DNA of 64,000 nucleotides, taken from Anisakis pegreffii. Taxonomy: Eukaryota; Nematoda; Chromadorea; Rhabditida; Anisakidae. Made by a program: the position numbers and the translations under genes. The stretch is taken from assembly GCA_035041965.1 (NCBI GenBank), contig JAPYMA010000207.1:310001-374000 (forward strand), given 5' to 3'. Below the pieces are notes generated by a model. The model saw only the letters and a list, made by a program, of their open reading frames with translations, ran no database searches and had not been told where the DNA came from. Position 1 is the first letter of the stretch. The number at the start of each line of letters is the position of its first letter. This document shows, piece after piece, positions 34,201 to 46,685 of the stretch.

Positions 34201-37200
34201 ATTATCACTGATTGCTTTAGAATTATCATTATGACTGTTATTTACGGGATAATGTAGATACTAACGGTAAGCTAGAAATGAATGCATGATACAATAGATC
34301 ACTGGGAGTTATTGCTATATAAGAGCTTAATTTGTTCAACTGGAGTTCTGCCGCATGAAATTTCTTGTTTCATAATCAATGATCGTCGTATCCTAGTCCA
34401 TAACAATGGAAACAAGCTGAAAATCGCACAGCTTATCAAAACGTTGTGTGAATGTTACCTGATTATTTTCAGGCATTTCGCAGATTTCCCTTGAAACGTT
34501 GAACTCGATTTTGGTCGTATTGCTGGTACTTATCGAGCACAACGTTGACGAATTTGCTCGTCCCGGGTTCAGGGTTAACTCAGCATGCTCCTTAAACCAA
34601 AACAACATTACCCTTCCCAACCCTCCGTGCTCTATCGAATCAAAAACAAGTTTGCTCGTTCATCATGTGATTCATAGATATGAGATAAATCGCAAATGCT
34701 ACTTATATCATGTAATAGTTCTTCGGTGTAATATTGCGAAATCCATCGATCGCACAACCAACCCTCTTTCCCAAAAAAAAGATAATCCCTTTCGGATGGA
34801 TTGCGCAATACCCCAAATTTTATGCCGAATCCATTCAATTTAGCACTACACTTGATGGCTCCTTCGGCTCATGCGTCTTGCAGTAAAATTTACAGCCAAT
34901 CAATCTATCGAGTCGTCTTAATCAGCACCATTTCCCAATTACATCTATCAAAATCTCATTTCTCTTGGTTTTACCGCTGCGCACGTCTTCGTCTCTCTGA
35001 ATGCTCTGATTTATGCAAATTGAAACGTATTACGTAATATGTGAGGGGATGCATGTGAATTTGAAGAGTAACAATCACAGCAACTGAATCATACTTCAAA
35101 AAACAATAACAATATGTAAATTTCTGAAACGTCTGCAAGAGAAACAGTCAAAATATTTTACGATGCTACCGGAAGTGTATAGTTCACACTTCTGATGACT
35201 GTAGGTTTTTGTTTATGATGGCTCAGCGAAGTGAATCATTCGCTAGACTCTGGAATGAGATTGAATTGGATTGTGAATTATAAATTAGTACTGTTAGCCC
35301 ACTCAGAGCTTCATTTACCTACAAGAGTTAACCGAATAATCGAGTTATACATCATCTTTTTTATCGTTTATCGAATCATCTACATCGTAGATCATTAGCA
35401 AGTTTTTTTCCTCTCCATTGAGCAATCGCTATCGATCAACTTGCAGTGGAACTGTGAAAAAAATGACTAATCAGTGGCATGCAATCAATCAACAGTTCAA
35501 GAATGTCCTCACCTGAAAGTACTCCTTCAGCACTTCGGTGTCAGGTGCTATACTGAAGAATATGTGCGACTCGTTACATTCCGAATTGACGTACTGTTCC
35601 CAAACCTCGAACGAGTTCACTTCACGATCCAGTTGATAGAGCCCCAGCTGGGATTCTCTAAGCGAATTCAATAGTCAACTATTTATTTTTGGTCTCTTTT
35701 TGCACCACATTTGTCTTTGCTTTACAATTTCATTCTTGCAGCACTGTGATCTCTTCCGAAATAATTTGCACTACCCATTTACTTCTCAGAGAAGTTTTGC
35801 CAGTTCATTTGATTACGTGATCAGAATTCAGTGTAAACTCTCAAAGAAAGCACCTCTTTGCCTTGACATTTTTTCAGAACACGTCCATTGCTTAAACCCA
35901 TTAACCCCGTAGACTAATAACGCCACTGCTTTTAGAGATTACGAATTGATTACTCCTTCAGCGTAATGCCACAAATTTCATAAAATATTTGATGAAATGC
36001 ATTTTGTCAGCATTTGATGATTTTTTTTGAATTTGTTTTCACATATTCGTAGAACTGAAAGCACATTTTTTGCTGCATATTACGACATTCACAAGTGAGC
36101 TCAGCTAGCAGCTAATTCAAAGCTCCGATGGTCTCACAAGTGACGACCGCATATAAATCAAAACAAATCAATTTTCTGTATGCATCATCCACCCACAAAG
36201 ATTTGTAATTGTCACTCGAAAAAAAAACAGAGCAGTATAAATGTGTGTTCGCGTGCTTATGCTTTCCAAATTGACCATAATACATCGAAAGAAATCAGTT
36301 CGCTGATAGTTTAATCTTCAAGGAAGGAAGCATATTAATAGCGCTGACAGGTGGTTTCATAATTGCTGCTGCTGCTGCTGTTGCACTGCTTCCGGAAAGC
36401 AATCTCGATGCCGCAAAAACTAATCTTAAAGCCAAATCGCATTTGAAGTTAGCCGTCAAATCTAAACTTGCACTGTAAGCAAAAAAGAGATTGATATAAT
36501 ACATCAGTTAATAGCAAATCATCCTCACTGAACATATGAATACATCGATTCATGATGAATGAGTAATTTCAGTTTCACTCATAATATATCTGTTTTCTTG
36601 ATGCTTTGTTTAACGCAACGAATTATCTATCGCTTCACCTTCCATTTATTCGAGGAATGAATTCATGGAAACACATCAAAGGGAGTTAGTTGTTCAAATT
36701 CGTTTACTTTTCGTAATTCTTCCCCATTCACCGCAAACCACCAAAAAACACCTCCTTAGATTGCAATCTCCCTTCAGTGATCACAAACGACAAAATACGA
36801 CCAGCTCATCATAAAAGCTTCCATGCTGTATCGAAGCTTATCGCGAAAATGTGGCACGACGGGCGTGGGTGCAGCCCGCGTACACATACCAATTAAATAT
36901 TCATGAGCAACTGCGCATTCAGCTACGATTCTTCATTCGTAACATGAAACGGAATCAAGATTTATTCGTGCTCACACACTCGCACATAGAATTTACAATC
37001 CAGCATAAACCGCTAGTTTTGGATTATTTCATGCTTGATGACAATGAACGTCTCGATATGTCTTTCATCAATGATAATTGAAACTACTGAATCTCATTTT
37101 AAAAAATTTCAGTCTTCTTCATTGCTTTCTGTTCCGAGCACTGCATTTCCTTGTTATGCTTCGGAAATCTTCTCAATTGTTTTCCCGCTTCTTAACATTT

Positions 37201-38237
37201 CATTTGTACTATCACTTTTTAACATTTCATTTCTTGAGATTACTGTGAAAAATACATCCTCGAGTTCTGAGGATGTACTTCTATCCGACTATTCCATATG
37301 AGGAATACGATATGATTACATCGTATTCCGACTATCCATTACACATGCCAACCATTCACCAGTTTTCATCCCAATCCCTCAATCCTCACCATACTTTTGA
37401 CCAACCATCGCTTTACATAAGAGTCACTAATTGCAGGGCTAATCTCAAATCGTAAGATTAAAACTTTCTGGCGGAACGATTTATACGAATAGTGCCGAAT
37501 GTATAAGAATAGTGCCCTACACCTACATCAATTTTCGTTATATCAGTGAATTTGATCGGATACGACGAACAACGTAATGCGAGCCAATCGTTGTGGGATG
37601 AGAGGTCATTTTTCATTCTGGTTAATTGAAAATTGTTTCCATCAATCATTTTATCACACAAGATTAATTGCTGCTTTTTTTCGTATATCATCAACAGTTA
37701 CATCACATCAGCTGAACGCGCACAGCGATCATTAAGCATCAGAGCTTTAAGAAACTCATAAATTTGGTCCTCAAATTGTGAACATTCCACTTCTCATTTG
37801 CAGCTATCTGATATAGGCTTTATGATCGATGATTATTTCAAGTGTTCAATTCTTTAATCCATAACCGATCATCAACTATCAGCATCAATCAGAATTCTAA
37901 ATTCTTTTAAAATTTTCCTACTCACTGCTTTTTCAGCACAACTTCAACTCTTCCACATGAATCAATCTCTCCTTCAATTAGAAGACATTCCAGATTCAAT
38001 TTCTCGCTTATAAAGCCATGTATCTCATCCTTGTGATTGCTTCATTCGGTGTTTTTTCAGTGTTAACAATTGTTGTAATCCCTCCGCATTACAATACGAC
38101 ATTGCATCGGATGGCACTGCACCAATCGTACAGTTGTATTTGCGACTCGTACTATTTGGTGTTATTTCGTCAAAAGAGAACAGCAAAAAAAAAACGAACG
38201 TACTGAATTGCAAATACATGATGCATGATAATAGCAT
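31107..38237 (-). CDS. eight-exon gene for a type I membrane protein with ZP-like cysteine layout
   Basis: Exons 5' to 3' on the - strand: 38237-38068, 37617-37527, 35647-35513, 33509-33438, 33301-33202, 32964-32630, 32407-32234, 31268-31107. Every junction agrees in phase, giving 412 residues. The N-terminus (MLLSCIMYLQFSTFVFFLLF) is a signal peptide. Ten ectodomain cysteines follow, with SECNES, FPFKCGDYE, LSECWIEG, EEKCHVEE, FINCELS and DDCLSVCPYE. The C-terminal half (IGFTLNISIFHR, ECW, then F-rich strands to FINCEL) recalls the ZP-C subdomain. A single helix near VISIASFLSGASCVLLVFMI is followed by KKRRH and a 22-residue tail. Nematode ZP proteins build cuticle and apical matrix; membership and role here are inference. 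The exon 3 acceptor could instead be at 35,657, which does not keep phase with exon 2. Confidence 0.72.
31269..32233 (-). other. probable GC-AG intron
   Basis: On the - strand the exon before this intron ends SSPK with CCTAAG followed by GCAAGC, and it ends in a TTTCAG acceptor. No GT donor in that exon keeps phase with the last exon, while AAG|GCAAGC does and matches the usual strong context of GC donors (AG|GCAAG). Sequence-level evidence only. Confidence 0.55.
33673..33706 (-). pseudogene. decayed duplicate of the 5' end of exon 5
   Basis: The 34 bp here match 33,272-33,305 (acceptor and first codons of exon 5) at 31 positions. On the - strand it still has the TTAAG acceptor and then reads PSSMEVHELNSD where exon 5 reads PSYMEVYELNGD. 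Downstream it loses similarity and meets a stop after about 27 codons with no good donor. It sits in the intron before exon 4, so it looks like a partial tandem exon duplication that has decayed. Confidence 0.65.
36301..36472 (-). other. possible exon or decoy open frame with GCA repeat
   Basis: Within the long second intron of the - strand gene, a good acceptor (TTTTTTGCTTACAG) opens a frame reading LDLTANFKCDLALRL and later five Ala codons from a GCA repeat, ending LKIKLSAN-stop. It needs phase 2, but the exon before it ends in phase 0, so it does not fit the main model. It could be an alternative exon or chance. Confidence 0.25.
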
Positions 38238-38245
38238 GCATCATG
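38217..38245 (-). promoter_or_regulatory. perfect 11-bp inverted repeat over the start codon
   Basis: CATGATGCATG and CATGCATCATG pair perfectly around a 7-base loop. On the - strand the ATG at 38,237 and the next in-frame ATG at 38,219 each lie within an arm. In mRNA this would form a stable hairpin that hides both possible start codons, unless 5' trimming or trans-splicing removes the outer arm. Confidence 0.75.
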
Positions 38246-39231
38246 ATATAATACATTCTCATTCTAAACACGCTCATCTATTGAACTGACTAAATCGCGA
38301 TTCATCGATGAAAACACATCCAATTCGTAAACAATTTGAAACTGAACCGTCAAATTGTAAAACCATGCGATGTTATTTCTTTTCACTTATCCTTTTGTAA
38401 TAAAAAGAAACAATGAATTGGACAAATTGCACTGTCACATTCCCTTCTATTTATTCGTGCATCGATGAAAGTGAAGAAAGCGAGCGTAACCAAAAGCAAT
38501 GCTGCATGCTAGCTGTAACATATTTATTAGATAAAAGCTTGTGTATCATTCGAGTGTAATTGTACATACCACAAATATAGCTATAATTTTACATTATTGT
38601 GATGGAGAATCGAAATGTTTTCACTGAAATCTCGACGCAAGCTAATATCAACCATTAGTTAGTGTCATCCAACAACATTCAACAATTTTCATCGCTAACA
38701 TCACCACCCTCCCATCATCATGATCATTTTCTCCGTATTGATTGTGATCGTTTCAAAACCGGACCAAAACAGTACTGACACAAAAAGCAAAATCAGCATA
38801 ATTTTTCTTATTAGTATTCCATCTAACACCGTCGATATATCTGCTAAACGTTATAATTGTTTGGTTTGGCGTTGAGATTGAATATTGTTGTCATTTACAT
38901 GCAATAAATATATTATTTATATCGTTGGTGCATTCAATCATTCACGTAGCATCTTTGCATTTCCTTTTTTTCGTATTATTGCTCGATAAGAAAGGATAGT
39001 GGAAACGAGAGTGATTCGCATTAATTATGCGAGTGCTTTTTATTTGGCTACGGTTTCGCTTTTGAGATCACTGATGTGCAATGATATTTCAATATTCGAT
39101 GAATTGATGGTGCTTTTTGGTGATTCCATTTGGAGAGAATACTGCTTTTGGAAATTCCGTTTCATCACTTCATTTATTTTGCAAGTGATCTAAAATTTGC
39201 AACAGAATAATTCACGAAAAAAAACTAGTAC

Positions 39232-39249
39232 TGTTCGCAATTGCGAACA
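39232..39249. repeat. 18-bp perfect palindrome
   Basis: TGTTCGCAATTGCGAACA reads the same on both strands. It is isolated in non-coding DNA and could be a dimeric transcription-factor site or chance. Confidence 0.85.
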
Positions 39250-42122
39250 TTCTCTGTGAATGTTAGTGCATGAGATTGAAATCCAGTCATCTATGGAGTC
39301 CTTTAAATGCTTTCGAAAAGACTTCATTGGGTCGAGAAGGATTGATGAACAACAACAGTGAGTAACCTAACCTGCACAGTATCGACCATCAATTTGATAT
39401 GCTACAGATCTACCTTTTGCAAAAAAAAAAACAAAACGAAACGAAAACAGTTTGATGATAATGCGACTGAAATTTGATTTGGAAAAAATTTTGACATGCA
39501 TAGGAACACAATTAGGTGAACCACAGCAATTATATGTTTACAGAAACGGTTCCATTCTTGAATTCACAATATAAGTGCCTTTTCATCAATACTGCCAATT
39601 GATTTCGGGATGAAACCGCTGGAATTTCAAATGCATTTCTCATTTATTAATGAATACTCGTCAATGAAATCTGTTGATCACTCGAGCCGGAGAGTTGTTT
39701 GCTATGATTGCTCCATTCCCCAAACACCAATCACCTTCTGCAATCAGCTTTTTCAATATCCATTTACGCTTTCATGCAATATGCATTCGTTCGATTATTT
39801 ACTATTATTCTTAAGAAAGAATTGCTTCGCTTCATCATGCTTTCATTGTTATGGTCTCGTAGCAACCATAATTCGACAATGGCAAAACCAAACAAATCCA
39901 CTAACGATACAACCGAAATCTCGACCATCACATTTATTATCCGAGCGCATCACATAAAAGTAATGCATAGAGCAAACTCATAATTTACATACGCATCCAT
40001 CTATCTATCGAAGTCATGCATTATGACTCGCGCTGTTCATTGCAATCCATTTTCAGATCGCTACACATTGAATTCTGCATAGATTTACCAAAGAATAGAG
40101 CAAGTAATCGCTGACTATCCTGCAGATATAACTCAATCTGATCTAGAAGTCAGTTGTTTATCCGTGCAAGATCCGAAGATTACCTCAACACGAGCCATCC
40201 ACAAAATAATCCCTAAATCTTAGAAAGCCTTCTCCCGAAAATCAGCCGTGTTCTAATTCAAGATCTTTTGACACTCTTACACTTCCACACATAGCTATCA
40301 TCGCATTCCATGGAAACTTTGTAAAAAGCAAAAAGCCTTCAAAACCTTCAAAGGTCGAATTAATTGGTTGCAAAAAGTCCTAAAAGGTTGAATTAATCAA
40401 TCAAAAATCACGATCAGAGGTTTCCTGTATTATCAGAGGGAAATAAAATTAAGCTGAAGAAACTGCATTCCATAATCTGATTTTTAGAATTCCTATTACA
40501 GATAATCGTTTTCTTAAATGTGACTGCATGCAATAGCACCTATCGGTCATGGTTTCTGAGAATATCACTCACTTATTATCAGTTATTATTACTATTTCAG
40601 ATTTATCCTGCTAAAAATCCCAAGAATGCGCAGAAATAATCTCAGCAAATACAAAATCTCTGAACTTGCAAAATGCTTCAAGAATCTTGATCAGCACATT
40701 TCTGATGCTGAAAAATAGGGCTGCTGAATAGCTTAAGATGCTACAAAACGTAATGACACACTTCAAAAAATACATCCCTAACGATCCCTATTCTTTGCTT
40801 ACACTCCAATATTTGCTGTTAGGAATTGACAAAAGTGCTGATCGCTTTCGTTCTTCCATTAAGCAATTAAAAATGAAATATACGTGTGCGATCTGAGTGA
40901 AACAAAAACTCAACAATCCCATTGTTTTAATGAAAGTAACTCCTTTAAAGATTTTTGATTTTGTAGATTACAAATGCACCCAAAAAATGCAACAAACAGT
41001 TGTGAATACGAGTATGTTTTGCTAAGTACAACACTTAGAAGATAAGAGCAACTAATTTTGATCACTTTTGCTCTTATTTTTCACCACATTAGCAACCTAT
41101 CTTTGAAATGAAATTTTAAACCGAATTTTCTGTTTCAGTGTGAAAAACAAAGCACCAAAACGATTTCATACTCAACTCCGCTAATGACATTTCAAAATGT
41201 TTTCCTTTCTTTTTTGATGTAGAACAAAGTGCATTTCAAGTGAAACGTTCGAGGACTATGTTCAGTTAGCAGATGTACATTTTTTGGTTAGTTCAAGGCT
41301 TATTTCCTCTTCAAAACTTTCGGCGGCATATCTTCTTCTCTTAAGAGAATTCAAGGAAAATCCCCGCCAAGCACTTCGAAGAAGTCTCTACAGAAATTTG
41401 GTCAGCAACTTTCAAAATCAGTTTGCCGCACTTAATTGCAACGATCATCAATCTCTATGATCTGAACGAATAATTTCTGAGTGCGGGCAGTCGATGTTTT
41501 CATTGTGCAATAGACAGATGTATTGCTTTACAACAATAGCGCGCATGGGTCTTCTTTTTAATTACATCAGATTTATAAAAACTCACATAAATCATTCATT
41601 TTTTTCCCAAGGATAACACAGAAAAAATTAGAGACTTGTTGTAATGCATTCATGCGCGTTCATATATTAAGCGAATGCAATGTTCGCCGCAATTCCGTCG
41701 GTCAATTTCAGACTTCATTTCTTGTCAAACATTGCAATCTATGCAGTTAGTTTTTTGAAAGGCTCAAAGCAATGTCTGAATTTGATAAGATGCAAACATT
41801 CAGACCGCAACTGTCTACAGAAGTACCGTAATGCACATAGTATAGACTGTAAAAAAGTCTATGAACAAGAATTTGTTTACGGCAAACCGATCGACTGATC
41901 AACTGATAAGCTTACAGGCTAGAGTCGTTCCATTGATAATAATCAATCAGTGGCTCTCATATCAACCAAATTGCAACATTCAAACTGATAAGAAACTTTC
42001 AACATACAGATAATGGTGTATAGATTTTAAAAGTGCAACGAAAACATTCGCCAAAAATGAATTTCAACACCAAATTTTTATAGACTTTCGCTGTGTGCTG
42101 TGATTATTGGATAAAAATCAAA

Positions 42123-42142
42123 CAGCAGCAGCAGCAGCAGCA
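42123..42142. repeat. CAG microsatellite
   Basis: Six CAG triplets plus CA. The flanking + strand frame would read a Gln run but shows no other coding character. Confidence 0.85.
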
Positions 42143-43490
42143 ATTGGGCATACTGAATATTCATGATGTTTCATGTGTGAAGACCATTTCGAATAGTCAT
42201 TTTTTGAATCCGCTAATATGCTTTATCGAAACACACGTTCATTTTCCATTCTTGTCACGATTTCGAATAATTTTGCAAGCAAAATTCTTGATTGATTTCT
42301 AAATTCTTTTTTCTCTCGTTTAATCAACACTTCGTTCGTTCTTCGCAACATAGCATTTGTATTTGAACGCAACACAAAAATCCTCTCCAAATAGCGATGC
42401 ACATCTTTGCCAGGCCAACTGAAGAAGTGACCAGATTATTGTTGTCAAGTTCAAACGTTACGATTCATCTAGTCTCTTCGTTACAATCAGATTAGTCTCT
42501 GCATTTCTTCGACCAGATTAGATGCTCAATCGAATCTTATCGTAACGATATCGACTGACTGTAACCAGAGTAACTTGACGTTGGTGATTGATGTGATTTC
42601 TACAGCACAAAAATATTCGTGGCATTGTCGGCATCTGAGACCACCAATTAAACCAGTACGATCGTTTCTGTTTCGACTAGCTTAATGAAGCAGTTAAATG
42701 ATACATTCATAAAAAGGTTGCAAGCCTCAGAAAGTGTTTACAGTTGCAGTTCCCTATTCCGCATCGCACACATATGCACATCAGTAATTTTAGACGTTAT
42801 TTGATGGCATATCGCGCTAGTTTATGCGATCATAAAACTTGCGATGTGATTGCAAAATCAGAAACGTGAATTATTGAAAACGATGAGAGTTTTTTGCGCA
42901 AGCACAATCTAATCGTAAGAGTGACTACTGAAATGACACCGATCATGCCACTTTAATTTTCCACCAGCAACAAAACTCAGGAAAAACTCCTACTTTTCAA
43001 TCACACACACAATTCTCCGTCTGCAAGTAATTAGAAAATGTTGAATGTTTTCCCATCGGAGCAATTCCCTGTGAATTATATACATATATGGCTTTGCAAA
43101 CTTCGATGTGCTATCTGATACTCTAACTTTCTCAGTAAAAGCTTTACGGATGTGAGCAAACTCGAATGAATCACTAACGCTGCTCTCAAATCATCTTGCA
43201 AGCTCCATTTTTTTTTCACTTTATGTCTATCATTGACCAATCGTAGAGCAATGCAACAACGCTGGTGGCGCGGTTTTTTCATTGGAAATTTGCTAAACAT
43301 TTTCTCGTTATTCAAGTGAAAAATGTTTCCCGATATGGGAGTTCTGCTTGCAAATTTAATTGAATTCAGCGTTCATTTTTCTGTGCTTTCGTCACAGTCA
43401 TTTCTGATAGCTGTTGTGAGCATTATGTTACGAGGAAGGAAAAAAGTCTGAGACCTCGAAAATGCGATCGCGCGATGAATATCAAGCCAG

Positions 43491-43509
43491 CGATGATCAG
43501 TGATCATCG
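43491..43509. repeat. 19-bp palindrome with 1-base centre
   Basis: CGATGATCA, G, TGATCATCG. Flanking CCAG and CTGG extend the pairing past a 4-base bulge, so the region can form a longer imperfect hairpin. Confidence 0.8.
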
Positions 43510-43674
43510 TATGCTGGAAAGTTCACAGGATTTATGCCATATTACACATTTTGTTTCCATGCTTCTCGTCCAATTTTATTCTCAATTTTTGTTACTCCAC
43601 AAAGCAAGCAACACATCAAACACTAGCAAAACCCATTAAAATTGCGCATTCACTCGTACTCGTTTGATGAATCC

Positions 43675-43722
43675 ATGGGACCACCCGTGAGTGGCGATGT
43701 GTCATTGAGCACGACGATTCCG
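43675..43722 (+). CDS. possible first coding exon
   Basis: ATG opens MGPPVSGDVSLSTTIP and then a near-consensus donor, CCG|GTGAGT. It is GC-richer than its surroundings. No second exon in phase 0 was found nearby, so the gene it would belong to is unknown. It could be chance. Confidence 0.3.
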
Positions 43723-43867
43723 GTGAGTACAATTATGAAATTGGTCAGTTTTTTGAATGGTAATGATAGTGATGGGTAGGTAGGTTGATCTGATTAAGCC
43801 GAGAAAATACATCTCATTGGAACGACTGATTACGCATGTTCAATTACGATCGGTGTGACTGGCTCAC

Positions 43868-43934
43868 CGGGGCCACTCTCCTAGCGAACGATGCCCGGTG
43901 GTTTTGACCTACGAGTTCATTCGGATCGGCTTTT
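43868..43934 (-). CDS. possible internal exon, - strand
   Basis: On the - strand, ACTGATCAG is followed by a phase-2 frame reading KADPNELVGQNHRASFARRV and a donor CCG|GTGAGC. The 67-bp block is markedly GC-richer than the DNA around it. The + strand also has an open frame here (CPVVLTYEFIRIGF), so the coding strand is not settled. Confidence 0.28.
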
Positions 43935-44991
43935 CTGATCAGTGTTTCCGTTCAATGAAATTACTTCGAAACGGTTATTTATGACAGCGAACATGAGATA
44001 CATTTCACTGGCGATTCAAATTGGCCGCATAAAGCCACCAGGAGAGTGTGAGATAAAAAACGAAAATGTTATTGGGAATGATAAATTTACGTTACGACTG
44101 ATCGTGATTTGCTTTCTTTTCGTTTCTCTGCACTGAAAAATCTTGCGAATTTGCCGTTGGAAATAGTGATGTTTCCGTAAGTCTAGTTTTCAAGCAACGG
44201 ACACAAGAACGGAAAAACAGAGTCGGAAACACTTCATCGCTATTGTTTCGGTGCTAAACAGCACCGATAGTTGCTGGTGATGAATCCTCGATACCATTCG
44301 CATCGAATGCAAGTGTGAAGGAAAATTTACAGAAAAATGTGACCGAAAAAAGGAAGAATCACGAGAAAATTTATGGTTGTACAATGTGTACATGTATCAT
44401 ATATTTGAGAGCGATGCGCCGACCGCATTGAGTGTCACCATAAAATGAAAATTGATGAGCGCTGCTCGCAAGAAATGGGTTCGTACACGAGATGAGATTC
44501 GAGGCAGATGACTTAAAGGATAATTTAAAGATGAGTGATGATAATTTGGTTGGAAAATGAGAGCGTACAAATGAAAACGATAAATGAGAATATAGAAAGT
44601 AGCTGCTTGCATAACCGAACGCAAAAAATACCCCCTAAACAATCTGTGGCGAGCGATTAAAATGACTGCTCGTAAACGACTACGATGAATGCACCTTTTT
44701 TTGCGTTTGCTCGAATGGACGTTCGGCATTGCGTTGACGTCGTTAACTTGAATGCACTTCAAAAAAGCCATCCTCCTCATCGCTCGCCTCAAAAACATCC
44801 ATCTCATTCCATCACCCATTCATACGATCCGTGAACAGAACAATACAGAAAAGTTTCGATTTATTACGAGCACTATTACGAACACATATTGTAGTATTTG
44901 ATACCACATACGCACAATAATCCTCATTTGAGCAGTTGATATCTGCAGTTGTGAACAGAAATCTCGATCTGATGGCTCCTTTTCATTGTAG

Positions 44992-45037
44992 GAGCACCTA
45001 AGGACGAAGATGAGACTTCACACAGAAGCCGTTTCAA
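44992..45037 (+). CDS. possible small internal exon, + strand
   Basis: TTTTCATTGTAG precedes a 46-nt block reading APKDEDETSHRSRF in phase 1, followed by a GTGAAT donor. The composition is coding-like (acidic, then basic), but no partner exon of the right phase was found. Confidence 0.28.
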
Positions 45038-46685
45038 GTGAATGCTCCAAAATTTCAGACTTTCAACCATTCTCGACTGAAGTGATGTTCATGGCTAGCT
45101 AGTAGCATTACTGCTGAGTAGCGCTCAGTTCAGTCGTACACGCTAGACAAACAATTCATGCTGAAAATTTCTTTGCTGCTGTTGCACTCTTTCACGAATC
45201 AAAGTTCGAATAATTGCCTCAAATGATTAACTGAGAAAACTTCAAGTTCGAATAGTAGTCTTTTATGTAGTGCAAAAAACTGTTCGAATGTATTCTCGTG
45301 AGAATCAATTTAAATAATGCATTAAAATTGATACTCATGAACGGCCGCATCAATAAACGAATTGAATATTCGTTTTTTTAGCTTGAATGCTGCTTCTCTA
45401 CGCCATACCAAAGCAAAAATCTCATACAGCAAGCGAATTTGAATTCTTTTTTTTTTCGAAGAGGAACATAAAATTTTTGGACAACACACAGCAGCAATAC
45501 CACCAAAAACTTGCATTGATTTCAAGTTATTTATGCTCGCATCAAACGTATTTTATTGCACCATCACCACCGTTCTGCTATTCACATCATTTCTTAACTG
45601 CTACTCCTTCTTTCTTAACAGCTACAAAATTTTTCCATTTTTTTAAATAATCGTACGAAACTATAAATTTTGCGTGCAGTTATACTACCACATTAAAACA
45701 AACAATTGCTGAAACTCAAGCTTTTTAGATTTGTCCAAAGTGAATGGTGCTATAATGGCGCCTTGAATGGCTGGCTGTATTAATAAAGTCAGCTTGCGAC
45801 TATTTTCATTAATGAATCAGCTGCTGCTCTTGCTCGTTTTGTTTTAGCGTTTACCCAATTCGTTTACGACCTCCGATCAATGAACTTTTCCTATATTCAC
45901 TCATCATATGACTTCTGATCCACTATAATGCACTCTAGCGCTCATCGCATGCAAACGGTTAATCTTCAGTCAACCAACGGAAACATATCAGCGGTAATAA
46001 CGAACTAAATTCCATGGGCATCAGTCGGCAACAAGTGCTGTCATTGAAGGAAGTGAGCAACATAGAATGAACGCATTGAATTACGATCCGGAAACAAAAT
46101 ACAGCTAAAAATATTTTGTTTTTGGTGTTATTTGGTTTTTTCCAGGGAGCGTTCAGGCGATTCGATTCATTTTGTGTGAATCGTTTCGCACTGATCAATA
46201 CACATGATCAATGAATCTGCTCGATGAATTATGGATTCATTGCTATAATTTCAAAAAAAAAACAACATTTCTTTGAGTGTTTTCTTTTCATTGGTTGTTT
46301 CGTATGTTTGTCAGAAATTATGAGTAATATTGAGAAAATTTGATGATTTCAAAAGAAGGGTTCTTCTCGTTGACGAGCCAGAGCCAATCAGTGATGTGTC
46401 GCCGCCGTCAATTCATTGAGCATTTCTGATTTCTTTTCATTTCAGCCAGAACGTTGAATTTTTCTGATTTGTGTGCTCACGTTCATGTGTTGCTGATTGA
46501 AAGATCGCTGAGTTCATCGATCATGCACTATTATATGTTATCATGAATCATTTGAATTCAATGAAATTGAAAGTAAAACAGAGGTAGAATCAGTTTGATG
46601 CATTATGCATTTAAGCGCTAATATCAAATTGTTCTCCAGAGCAGCATAATGAAAATGGTGACTGGCAAACGAGAGTGGCACTTAC

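Larger units (their letters stand above)
38246..43674. other. gene-poor stretch
   Basis: No exon chain could be built on either strand. The sequence is AT-rich with chance frames up to about 115 codons (39,610-39,957) and no motif. It holds an 18-bp palindrome, a CAG repeat and a 19-bp palindrome, listed separately. Confidence 0.5.

Noticed and set aside
39610..39957. 115-codon + strand open frame
   Set aside because: Overlaps a second open frame of similar length, rich in Phe/Leu/Ser from T-rich DNA, with no motif; expected by chance in 64 kb.
44397..44819. 140-codon - strand open frame
   Set aside because: Composition shifts from Arg/Met-rich to AT-driven residues, no motif and no splice context. 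Another frame in the same DNA (MDVFEASDEEDGFFE) looks more protein-like but is too short to support.
46360..46425. + strand frame reading VLLVDEPEPISDVSPPS
   Set aside because: It looks protein-like but has no convincing acceptor and ends within about 20 codons. The opposite strand is equally open in part.
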